64,000 bases of DNA from Omphiscola glabra (Eukaryota > Mollusca > Gastropoda > Lymnaeidae). The stretch is from NCBI GenBank assembly GCA_964017045.1, contig OZ024807.1, positions 14,082,941-14,146,940 on the forward strand. The letters are read 5' to 3'. Below, piece by piece: positions 53,650 through 64,000 of the stretch. The notes below the pieces were generated by a model. It worked only from the letters and a program-made list of their open reading frames with translations. It did no database searches and was not told where the DNA came from. The position numbers were made by a program, and so were the translations under genes. Numbering within the stretch: position 1 is the stretch's first letter; every line of letters begins with the position of its first letter.

Positions 53650-56600
53650 ACTCCAACCCTGTGAGATACATTCCAACCTTGTGAGATACATTCCAACCCT
53701 GTGAGATACACCCCAACCCTGTGAGATACATTCCAACCCTGTGAGATACATTCCAACCCTCTGAGATACATTCCAACCTTGTGAGATACATTCCAACCTT
53801 GTGAGATACATTCCAACCTTGTGAGATACATTCCAACCCTGTGAGATACATTCCAACCCTGTGAGATACACCCCAACCCTGTGAGATACATTCCAACCTT
53901 GTGAGATACATTCCAACCTTGTGAGATACATTCCAACCCTGTGAGATACATTCCAACCTTGTGAGATACATTCCAACCCTGTGAGATACATTCCAACCTT
54001 GTGAGATACATTCCAACCTTGTGAGATACATTCCAACCCTGTGAGATACATTCCAACCTTGTGAGATACATTCCAACCCTGTGAGATACATTCCAACCCT
54101 GTGAGATACATTCCAACCTTGTGAGATACATTCCAACCCTGTGAGATACATTCCAACCCTGTGAGATACATTCCAACCCTGTGAGATACATTCCAAACCT
54201 GTGAGATACATTCCAACCCCGTGAGATACATTCCAACCCCATGAGATACACCCCAACCCTGTGAGATACATTCCAACCCTGTGAGATACATTCCAACCTT
54301 GTGAGATACATTCCAACCCTGTGTGATACATTCCAACCCCGTGAGATACATTCCAACCTTGTGAGATACATTCCAACCCTGTGAGATACATTCCAACCCT
54401 GTGAGATACATTCCAACCCTGTGAGATACATTCCAACCCTGTGAGATACATTCCAACCCTGTGAGATACATTCCAACCCTGTGAGATACATTCCAACCCC
54501 GTGAGATACATTCCAACCTTGTGAGATACATTCCAACCTTGTGAGATACATTCCAATCCTGTGAGATACACCCCAACCCTGTGAGATACATTCCAACCCT
54601 GTGAGATACATTCCAACCCTGTGAGATACATTCCAACCCTGTGAGATACATTCCAACCCTGTGAGATACATTCCAACCTTGTGAGATACATTCCAACCCT
54701 GTGAGATACATTCCAACCCTGTGATATATCCTCCAACCCTGTGAGATATATTCCAACCCTGTGAGATACATTCCAACCCTGTGAGATACATTCCAACCCT
54801 GTGAGATACATTCCAACCCTGTGAGATACATTCCAACCCTGTGAGATACATTCCAACCCTGTGAGATACATTCCAACCCTGTGAGATATATTCCAACCTT
54901 GTGAGATACATTCCAACCCTGTGAGATACATTCTAACCTTGTGAGATACATTCCAACCTTGTGAGATACATTCCAACCCTGTGAGATACATTCCAACCTT
55001 GTGAGATACATTCCAACCCTGTGAGATACATTCCAACCTTGTGAGATACATTCCAACCTTGTGAGATACATTCCAACCCTGTGAGATACATTCCAACCTT
55101 GTGAGATACATTCCAACCCTGTGAGATACATTCCAACCTTGTGAGATACATTCCAACCTTGTGAGATACATTCCAACCCTGTGAGATACATTCCAACCTT
55201 GTGAGATACATTCCAACCCCGTGAGATACATTCCAACCCTGTGAGATACATTCCAACCCTCTGAGATACATTCCAACCTTGTGAGATATATTCCAACCTT
55301 GTGAGATACATTCCAACCCTCTGAGATACATTCCAACCTTGTGAGATATATTCCAACCCTGTGAGATACATTCCAACCCTGTGAGATACATTCCAACCCT
55401 GTGAGATACATTCCAACCTTGTGAGATATATTCCAACCCTGTGAGATACATTCCAACCCTGTGAGATACATTCCAACCCCGTGAGATACATTCCAACCAT
55501 GTGAGATACATTCCAACCCTCTGAGATACATTCCAACCCTGTGAGATACATTCCAACCTTGTGAGATACATTCCAACCCTGTGAGATACATTCCAGCCCT
55601 GTGAGATACATTCCAGCCCTGTGAGATACATTCCAACCCTGTGAGATACACCCCAACCCTGTGAGATACATTCCAGCCCTGTGAGATACATTCCAACCCT
55701 GTGAGATACACCCCAACCCTGTGAGATACATTCCAGCCCTGTGAGATACATTCCAACCCTGTGAGATACACCCCAACCCTGTGAGATACATTCCAGCCCT
55801 GTGAGATACATTCCAACCCTGTGAGATACACCCCAACCCTGTGAGATACATTCCAACCCTGTGAGATACATTCCAACCCTGTGAGATACATTCCAACCCT
55901 GTGAGATACATTCCAACCCTGTGAGATACATTCCAACCCTGTGAGATACACCCCAACCCTGTGAGATACATTCCAACCCTGTGAGATACATTCCAACCCT
56001 GTGAGATACATTCCAACCCTGTGAGATACATTCCAGCCCTGTGAGATACATTCGTACCCTGTGAGATACATTCCAACCCTGTGAGATACATTCCAACCCT
56101 GTGAGATACATTCCAACCCTGTGAGATACATTCCACCCCTGTGAGATACATTCCAACCCTTTGAGATGCATTCCAGCCCTGTGAGATACATTCCAGCCCT
56201 GTGAGATACATTCCAACCCTGTGAGATACATTCCAACCCTGTGAGATACATTCCAACCCTGTGAGATACATTCCAACCCTGTGAGATACATTCCAGCCCT
56301 GTGAGATACATTCCAGCCCTGTGAGATACATTCCAGCCCTGTGAGATACATTCCAACCCTGAGAGATACATTCCAACCCTGTGAGATACACCCCAACCCT
56401 GTGAGATACATTCCAACCCTGTGAGATACATTCCAGCCCTGTGAGATACATTCCAGCCCTGTGAGATACATTCCAACCCTGTGAGATACATTCCAACCCT
56501 TTGAGATACATTCCATCCCTGTGAGATACATTCCAACCCCGTGAGATACATTCCAACCCTGTGACCTACATTCCAACCCCGTGAGATACATTCCAACCCC

Positions 56601-57053
56601 GTGAGATACATTCCAACCCCGTGAGATACATTCCAACCCCGTGAGATACATTCCAACCCCGTGAGATACATTCCAACCCTGTGACCTACATTCCAACCCC
56701 TTGAGATACATTCCAACCCTGTGACCTACATTCCAACCCCGTGAGATACATTCCAACCCTGTGACCTACATTCCAACCCTGTGACCTACATTCCAACCCC
56801 GTGAGATACATTCCAACCCTGTGAGATACATTCCAACCCTGTGACCTACATTCCAACCCTGTGAGATACATTCCAACCCTGTGACCTACATTCCAACCCT
56901 GTGAGATACATTCCAACCCTGTGACCTACATTCCAACCCCGTGAGATACATTCCAACCCTGTGACCTACATTCCAACCCCGTGAGATACATTCCAACCCC
57001 GTGAGATACATTCCAACCCTGTGACCTACATTCCAACCCCGTGAGATACATTC
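53650..57053. repeat. 3.4-kb satellite of about 170 20-bp units
   Basis: The unit is GTGAGATACATTCCAACCCT. The period is almost perfectly fixed at 20 bp. Three 20-bp units make 60 bp, or 20 codons, which opens frames of up to 1024 codons on the minus strand; these are artefacts. Variants are zoned: CCTT-ending units to about 55560, a 60-bp higher-order repeat with CCCCAACCCT and TTCCAGCCCT units at 55600-55850, and alternating GTGACCTACA units from 56560. Confidence 0.97.
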
Positions 57054-57486
57054 CAGCTAAAAATATAACATTTAGTATTATTTTACAGATACATTTTGTA
57101 AAAAATAAACGTTGAAATCTAAAGAAAGTAACATATCCATTCAGATACGAATACATCTGTATGACTATGGTTACGAGGCTTGGGGCTATTTAATAACAGT
57201 ATTTTATTGTATAAAACGCTGAAGAAAAGAGATAACTCGGCCGGAAACAGGGCAGACTTAATTTAGTAGTCACAACATATTCAAACAATGAAAACATTAC
57301 AAAAAACAAAGAAGAACATAAATGACACTGTAATAATACCAGTTGTAACATGCAAGGTAAACTTGGATCAAAGCAACAACAACAACAAAAAAAAACCAAA
57401 AAAAAAAAAAAAAAAAATGGCAGAAAACCTTGTAAACACTTGAGAGAGAAAAGTTATCCGGAAAATATATCAGGATCACAGGCTAG

Positions 57487-58085
57487 TAGCAGAAATAAAA
57501 AGGGCAGGCTACGCTGGACGGGACACTAAGAAGAATGCCAAATGACAGAGGGGTGAAGAGGGTACACTACCAAAACCCAAGAGGAAAACGGTTCAAAGGC
57601 AGACCTAGGCTTAGATGGCAGAACTAGGCTTAGACGGCAGACCTAGGCTTAGATGGCACACCTAGGCTTAGATGGCAGACCTAGGCTTAGATGGCAGACC
57701 TAGGCTTAGGTGGCAGACCTACGCTTAGATAGCAGACCTAGGCTTAGATGGCACACCTAGGCTTAGATGGCCGACCTAGGCTTAGATGGCAGACCTAGGC
57801 TTAGGTGGCAGACCTACGCTTAGATAGCAGACCTAGGCTTAGATGGCACACCTAGGCTTAGATGGAAGACCTAGGCTTAGATGGCACACCTAGGCTTAGA
57901 TGGCTCACCTAGGCTTAGATGGATGGATGATGTGGAAAACGATCTACAGCAGCTGGTAATCCAAGCATGGAGAAGACAATCATTAGTTAGGTCTGAGTGG
58001 AAGGAAGTGTTGAGGCAGGTAAAAGCCCTACATGGGCTGTAGCGCCACATAGATGGATGGATGGTTTGAGTGGAAGGAAGTAGTG
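57487..58085 (+). mobile_element. RTE-like non-LTR retrotransposon 3' end, interrupted by a minisatellite
   Basis: Piecewise translation gives RLRWTGH, then after a one-base deletion RRMPNDRGVKRV, RGKRFKGRPRLRW, a tandem array, and then RWMDDVENDLQQ...RRQSLVRSEWKEVLRQV ending in TAG at 58040-58042. This is the conserved C-terminal region of RTE/BovB-like reverse transcriptases. It is followed by GCCACATAGATGGATGGATGG, the usual short tetranucleotide tail. The GRPRLRW codons match the unit of the array at 57599-57925. Confidence 0.75.
57599..57925. repeat. About 19-20-bp minisatellite derived from retrotransposon coding sequence
   Basis: About 17 copies of AGACCTAGGCTTAGATGGC. The unit equals the codons for RPRLRW in the surrounding RTE-like fragment. 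Confidence 0.9.
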
Positions 58086-58194
58086 TGGCAGGCCAAAGCC
58101 CTACTGACAGGTCAGTAGATTTGTATTGACTGTCCGTAAATGAAGGATGTTTGCTAACCCTCACTCTCTATACCCCGCTGGCTCTCACTACCTC

Positions 58195-58460
58195 CGTCTC
58201 TCTCACTCTCCCCCTTTCTCTCACTCTCCCCCCTCTTTTGATCTCTCCCTCTCTCTCACACTCTCTCTCTTTTTCTCATACTCTATCTTCTACTCTCTCT
58301 CACTCTCTTTCACTCTCTCTTTATCCCCCTCTCTCCCTCTCACTCTCTCTCACTCTCTCTCACTCTCTCACATTCATCCACTCTCTCACTCTTACTCTCT
58401 CTCATCCACTCTCTCATTCTCTCTCTTACTCTCTCTCCCTCTTTTTCTCTCCCTCTCTAC
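58195..58460. repeat. Pyrimidine-rich CTCTCACT simple repeat
   Basis: A long (CT)n/(CACTCTCT)n tract on the plus strand. The open frames here, rich in Ser/Leu/His, are compositional. Confidence 0.92.
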
Positions 58461-58469
58461 ACCCCCACC

Positions 58470-59680
58470 CCCATACTCGAACACACACTTGTGTTTCCTC
58501 CCTCAACAAATGTGTACATTAATACAAGTTGTGTAGAGTTCAATTTCACATTTTTTTAACTCTTGTAATTACGTTGAGTTCATATGCATCCACTAAAGGC
58601 ACACGCACACAATACTTTCTGAACCCTGAATCCTGTAAGGTTGAGTAAAAACCCATCCATTGGATGTTAGATTCTGAGTGATTTCTGGATGTGTCATTAA
58701 AAGGCAATCTATTTATTTTAACCTGTAATGCTTAGTTCACACGATCAAATTTTCGTCACATTTCTTTTTGAACGCACTATTTTGCAAAACGAAATAGTGC
58801 GTTCTATAATAAAATTTGAAGTAAATTTGATCGAGTGAAGTGAGAATAACTGTAATGATTGACGTGATGTCAGTCAATAGAATGATGCCAGTCAATAGAA
58901 TGATGCCATTTGTTGGAAGTGGTAGGCTAAACCTACAACCAGCCCCTCATTTCATCAGCATATATAATGAAGTTAGCATCAACGCACCAATCTATCACAC
59001 GCAATCAGTGGCGTGTGAAAGGAAAGCTGCGCCAGGGGCAAAGCCTTAAAATGGCGCCCCCCCCCCAACCCTGTCAGTAATAAGGGATATACGATATGCC
59101 TACTCTCACACACATTTATTTGGACGTTGGCCCAGTGCACAGTTCTAACAAGAGTCGCAATATGTTGTAATAAATATAAGTAAAAAGTAGGATCAATAAA
59201 GATTTAAACAAACAATATCTTTTTATTAAACAACACCACCACATATTCATCATAATTCATGAAATAGTTTTTTTACTGATCCATATTTTTTAAAAAGCTT
59301 CCCCCTCCCCCCTTTTTTTCCAGCTTCAATTACCCACGGGCTATTCACGAATACAAATATTGCTCCAGCCGCTGCCAATGAGAAAAAATTGTCCTTTAAA
59401 ATAAATTACAAATATGGACGTTTTAAAAATTCATAGACCTTGACACAGGGGGAAAAAATATTGGTTTTCATTTGAATGCAGTACACTTATATTTATTTAT
59501 TTGAAGAAAAAAAAAACATTGAACAAATTTGAATGGACGAATTTTATTTTTTTATATATTCCTCTTTTTAAAATTTTTATTTATAGACACGCCCCCAAAA
59601 CAAAATTCACTCAATGTGTCTTCCTAATATTTTGTTTTCAGTTATGTAATGCTTAATCCAAAAGTCTCTCATGGGTCCTG
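58470..59680. other. Intergenic, no gene recognised
   Basis: Apart from the short palindrome at 58738-58835, I see no element or gene. A CAGTGGCGTG word at about 59005 resembles common DNA-transposon ends but has no partner. Confidence 0.4.
58738..58835. mobile_element. Short palindromic relative of the foldback MITE family
   Basis: CACATTTCTTTTTGAACGCA is followed by its near-inverse around CAAAACGAAATAGTGCGTTC, flanked by GATCAAATTTT and AAATTTGATCG. This is a compact palindrome using the same modules as the copy at 20090. Confidence 0.5.
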
Positions 59681-59684
59681 CGAC

Positions 59685-60355
59685 CCCTGCCTCTGCTGGG
59701 AGACCTTGCGTCTGCTGGTAGACCTTGCATCTGCTGGGAGACCTTGCATCTGCTGGGAGACCTTGCGTCTGCTGGGGGGCCTTGCATCTGCTGGGGGGCC
59801 TTGCGTCTGATGGGAGGCCTTGCATCTGCTGGGAGACCTTGCGTCTGCTGGGGGGCCTTGCATCTGCTGGGAGACCTTGCGTCTGCTGGGGGGCCTTGCA
59901 TCTGCTGGGGGGCCTTACGTCTGATGGGAGGCCTTGTGTCTACTGGGAGGGCTTGCGTCTGATGGGGGCCTTGCGTCTGATGGGAGGCCTTGTGTCTGCT
60001 GGGGGCCTTGCGTCTGCTGGGAGACCCTGCGTCTGCTGGGAGACCTTGCGTCTGCTGGGGGGCCTTGCATCTGCTGGGGGGCCTTGCGTCTGATGGGAGG
60101 CCTTGTGTCTGCTGGGGGGGGCTTGCGTCTGATGGGGGCCTTGCGTCTGATGGGAGGCCTTGTGTCTGCTGGGGGCCTTGCGTCTGCTGGGCGCCTTGCG
60201 TCTGCTGGGAGACCTTGCGTCTGCTGGGGGGCCTTGCATCTGCTGAGGGGGCCTTGCATCTGCTGTGGGGGGGCTTGCGTCTGATGGGAGGCCTTGTGTC
60301 TGCTGGGGGCCTTGCGTCTGCTGGGGGCCTTGCGTCTGCTGGGGGCCTTGCAAAT
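59685..60355. repeat. 19-20-bp minisatellite, about 34 copies
   Basis: GGAGGCCTTGCGTCTGCTGG with ATCTGCTG, GTCTGATG and variable G-run variants. It is G-rich on the plus strand. Confidence 0.94.
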
Positions 60356-60584
60356 GAAAGGGGCCATGCGTATAAAAGGGGCCCAAAATTGTGATGAGAA
60401 AAGTTATTAATAGAAAGTTTTTTCTCTAGAGTACTAGTAAGTCATTTAGTACTTTCAGGGATCATCTGATAGACACAACCCATGACCACAAATAGTGCCC
60501 TCAGTTGCCCATGATGGTTTCACGAAAACTTTTTTGGATATAGCGAAAATTTATTATGACATTTTTCCCTTTGAGAAAGTGGCC

Positions 60585-61240
60585 CTGTTGTGTAATGGTT
60601 TGTGAGACATTGACCCTTTGATGTAATGGTTTGTGAGACATTGACCCTTTGATGTAATGGTTTGTGAGACATTTGACCCTTTGATGTAATGGTTTGTGAG
60701 ACATTTGACCCTTGATGTAATGGTTTGTGAGACATTTGACCCTTTGATGTAATGGTATTTGAGACATTTGACCCTTTGATGTAATGGTATTTGAGACATT
60801 TGACCCTTTGATGTAATGGTATTTGAGACATTTGACCCTTTGATGTAATGGTATTTGAGACATTTGACCCTTTTATGTAATGTTATTTGAGACATTTGAC
60901 CCTCTGATGTAATGGTTTGTGAGACATTTGACCCTTTGATGTAATGGTATTTGAGACATTGACCCTTTGATGTAATGGTTTGTGAGACATTTGACCCTTT
61001 GATGTAATGGTTTGTGAGACATTGACCCTTTGATGTAGTGGTTTATGAGAGAATTGCCTTGTGGTGTAATGGTTTAAGAGAGAATTGCCTTGTGGTGTAA
61101 TGGTTTAAGAGAGAATTGCCTTGTGGTGTAATGGTTTAAGAGAGAATTGCCTTGTGGTGTAATGGTTTAAGAGAGAATTGCCTTGTGGTGTAATGGTTTA
61201 AGAGAGAATTGCCTTGTGTTGTAATGGTTCTTGAGACACT
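60585..61240. repeat. 31-32-bp minisatellite in two related blocks
   Basis: Block 1 (to about 61040) repeats TTTGATGTAATGGTTTGTGA with GACATTTGACCC. Block 2 (61043-61230) repeats TTGTGGTGTAATGGTTTAAG with AGAGAATTGCC. They share the TGTAATGGTTT core, so block 2 looks like an offshoot of block 1. Confidence 0.93.
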
Positions 61241-61742
61241 GACGTCCTGATTTGTAATGGTTTACACCCGTGGTGCTCCTGTGAGGTAGGAGTTTGTTGG
61301 TCTATCATGTCTTTGAAAAAAAAATTGAGCACAGAAATTGAAAGAGGAGTGCTGGCAGCAAACGCAGTCCTCTACTGCATAGACCACGTTACTTTGACGC
61401 CAAAGAAGTAGGACGGAGGCCGAAGCCAGGCTGTCGTTATTCCAACTCTTACTTAACATTGTCAAACCTGGGCTTTGAAAACAGCTCTCGAGGAAAAAAC
61501 AACAACACGTCCTTGACCTGAGAGACGTTTTACGACGTTTTAAGCTGGTGAAACGAGAAGAGACCACATTCCTAACCAGGAAATAAGACAAATGTGCCGC
61601 CCCTGGATGGCAAGGTTAAAATGGCAGGCACTCAGGTTCCCGGGCAGAAGGAAGATCACGACGGCGGTGGCCTGATTGTGTTCAAGTTCGTAACATGAAC
61701 CTTCCAGCAGGCCTCACACACCGGTAAAAGCGGACAGCCTCC

Positions 61743-61927
61743 AGAGGCGTAGCTATGGAGGCAGGGGGGACAGATGTCCCCGGGCACCAGACCAATTTGG
61801 GTGCGCCAAAATATGCTTTGATATTATTTTATGGATGAAAATAATGGGTTTGAGAAATTAAAAAAGAAAGGGAGGCTCTTTAAAATAAATCTTGCCCACG
61901 GGCGACAAACACTCTAGCTACGCCTCT
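61743..61927. mobile_element. MITE with perfect 13-bp terminal inverted repeats
   Basis: AGAGGCGTAGCTA (61743-61755) and TAGCTACGCCTCT (61915-61927) are perfect inverted repeats around 159 bp. The flanking sequences are direct near-repeats (CCGGTAAAAGCGGACAGCCTCC before; CCGGTAAAGTGGACAATCTCC after), so the site lies in a short duplication. Confidence 0.6.
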
Positions 61928-62709
61928 TACAACTTCCCCCGGTAAAGTGGACAATCTCCCCCCCCCCCCCCCATTTTGTGAGATAACTTTCTTGACAAGA
62001 GACTAAAAGTGGTATCCGTGGAATCAGTGCGTTCGGATGTCTCCACTAAATGAGAAAGAAATCTGGGATAGGAAATATACAACAACAGAAACAAATATTA
62101 GCCCCCCCCCCCCAGAATCGCAATAGAGACTCATGCCTCCACCTTACAACTTACAGGTACGACCATCTACCAACCTCACTAACTCTATTCTTAGGATGGA
62201 CTAAATTTAGATTCCCAATATATATCTCAGTGGGCCGTCGAGCTTAAAGCTCCTTATGCCCTCCCTGAAATACCACAGGTGGCAGCACTGTAGGAGCCGT
62301 TTATTCCAGCAGTTACCATGCATGCCCTTGTCTGCCACTCGGGACACGCAATGGTGGTAATGTTTCCCGGGTTAACGTCGAAAGGGTAGGTGACCAACAC
62401 TTCCAAGTCGGCAAGCCACCACAGACTTGTCGATCGGAACCCCGGGAGTTCACAATCAAAGTTGCGATCTGAATGATTGGAACTGATGGATGCCAAGTTT
62501 ATTCTGTAATTGAGATTTTCACAACATCTAGTTTGAGATATCTAACATAGTGATCCGGCAAACTTTGGTAGTTATTACAAAATGTCGCCAAGAGTCAATT
62601 GTGTGCTAACTTTCAGCTCTCGAGCAGACGATAAATCTAGAGTGATTGCATCTTTCTAGAACAGTGGTTCTTTAAAACAAGCCTAGAGATCCTTACGACA
62701 AACCAGGAG

Positions 62710-63090
62710 ATCCATAGTCTAAGACAGTCGGAGAGATCGATTAGACAAGAAAGTAGATCCATATTCTAAGACAGGCCGAGATCCATTTGACAATATAGTA
62801 GATCCATATTCTAAGACAGGCCGAGAGATCCATTTGACAAGAGAGTAGATCCATATTCTAAGACAGGCCGAGAGATCCATTTGACAAGAGAGTAGATCCA
62901 TATTCTAAGACAGGCCGAGAGATCCATTTGACAAGAGAGTATATCCATATTCTAAGACAGGCCGAGAGATCCATTTGACAAGAGAGTAGATCCATGTTCT
63001 AAGACAGGCCGAGATATAGATTTGACAAGTGAGTAGATCCATATTCTAAGACAGGCCGAGAGATCCCTTAGACAAGCCAGTAGATCTATA
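62710..63090. repeat. About 47-bp minisatellite, about 8 copies
   Basis: The unit contains CTAAGACAGGCCGAGAGATC and CATTTGACAAGAGAGTAGAT. Confidence 0.9.
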
Positions 63091-63099
63091 TACTAAGAA

Positions 63100-64000
63100 A
63101 TGCCGGGAATACCCTTCTGACAGACCGAGAGGTCCATATGCTGTGACAGGCGTGACAGTTCGATTGGGTCTCGGGGGTAAATGTAAGGTGAACTGAACCG
63201 AGCCTAAGTTTGTGTTACATTCAGCGGCAGACAATAGCCACTAATAGGGGTGTATTGTAAGGCTTGTTTCCCTTGGGCGATTGGTTATTATTCAAGAACT
63301 GGAGCAACGGGTGCTGCGCCAATACGACAAAGTAACGAATGTGTCGTGTCCAGTCTGCAGCGGTCGGTCTACCTACTCGGTATGACATCACTGAGAGTAA
63401 GTAATGAGGGGTTAGTCGGTGCTATAGTTACACCATACACCAAGTGCAGTGGAGTAGCTACAGCTCGTGACGCCTGGAGCGGACCCTTGGATTTGCCACC
63501 TCTTACTCGCAATGCACATCACGCATATAGACGACCTTAGAGGTAAAACTTACGCCAGCTTCCAGTAGCAACAAACAGCAGCTCTATTTCTGCTCGTTTT
63601 TTTTTTTGGCATACGTTAGTACGTCAGCATTCGTTTGTTTCAACTCTCATCCATGTTTCACACCTCCCTTACCCCACCCCGCCCACCTCTTATACAACCA
63701 TAATGTGCGCCCCCATGTCTAAGTTGTGTGCGGCCAAACATTGATTTCATTGGCTTTTATGTTAATATGTTTTACATCAGACACATTCGCGACACACATT
63801 CGCGACATTCGCGACACACATTCGCGCTTTAAAAAAAAAGGGGGGGGGGGGGAAACCAAATTAAAAACTACGTAAGTAAATACGAAGTTTTTCAAATAGA
63901 ACACAAGAGAGCTCATAAATATTCAACCATTGATTGGCTGGGCGAAAGGACGTCACGCATTGCTGGCAGGCATGTTTACCTGCATGGGTGATTTTCAGAG
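63100..64000. other. Window end, no gene recognised
   Basis: Mixed sequence with a small CATTCGCGACA repeat (about 63780-63825) and a G-run at 63840. A 96-codon frame at 63250-63540 shows no known motif. Confidence 0.35.

Noticed and set aside
53625..56756. Minus-strand open frames of 428 to 1024 codons
   Set aside because: They are translations of the 20-bp satellite in three frames (60 bp gives a 20-residue period). No start context, splice sites or non-repeat sequence supports a protein.
58147..58536. Ser/Leu-rich frames of 123-129 codons
   Set aside because: Translation of a CT-rich simple repeat.
59653..60394. Frames of 72-150 codons on both strands
   Set aside because: Translation of the 19-20-bp G-rich minisatellite.

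Overview
This is animal nuclear DNA. It has split genes with short GT-AG exons and long AT-rich introns, many dead transposons, and an unusually high load of minisatellites. The gene content and transposon types fit a lophotrochozoan invertebrate, most likely a mollusc, but the sequence alone does not fix the species. By my rough addition, tandem repeats cover about 18 kb of the 64 kb.

Layout. (1) 1-2450: tandem repeats and a small SAP-like coding fragment on the minus strand. (2) 2470-12990, plus strand: a complete secreted M14 metallocarboxypeptidase gene. It has a TATA-type promoter with a probable 5' UTR exon, a signal peptide, an activation peptide and a catalytic domain. It ends in two alternative, phase-matched terminal exons (11910-12100 and 12601-12788), each with its own stop and polyadenylation signals. 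The exons differ at the residue that sets C-terminal substrate preference: Glu in one, Lys in the other. (3) 13050-25300: intergenic, with a 37-bp satellite, MITE-like and foldback elements, two hammerhead-ribozyme-like motifs about 1 kb apart, a truncated hAT end, and the relic of a C2H2 zinc-finger-like gene. (4) 25343-45101, plus strand: a complete 15-exon cystathionine beta-synthase gene. Its heme ligands, PLP lysine, CxxC motif and C-terminal tandem CBS (AdoMet-sensing) domains are all present. Its introns hold a 1.74-kb hAT element with perfect 8-bp target duplications, two inverted non-LTR retrotransposon fragments and several minisatellites. (5) 45100-64000: no convincing intact gene. 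It holds one minisatellite after another, including a 3.4-kb 20-bp satellite, another hAT-type element, and an RTE-like reverse transcriptase 3' end whose own coding motif has expanded into a tandem array.

The two genes are not functionally linked as far as the sequence shows. One is an extracellular, probably digestive, peptidase. The other is the cytosolic entry enzyme of transsulfuration. All long ORFs outside their exons are products of tandem repeats or retrotransposon remnants.
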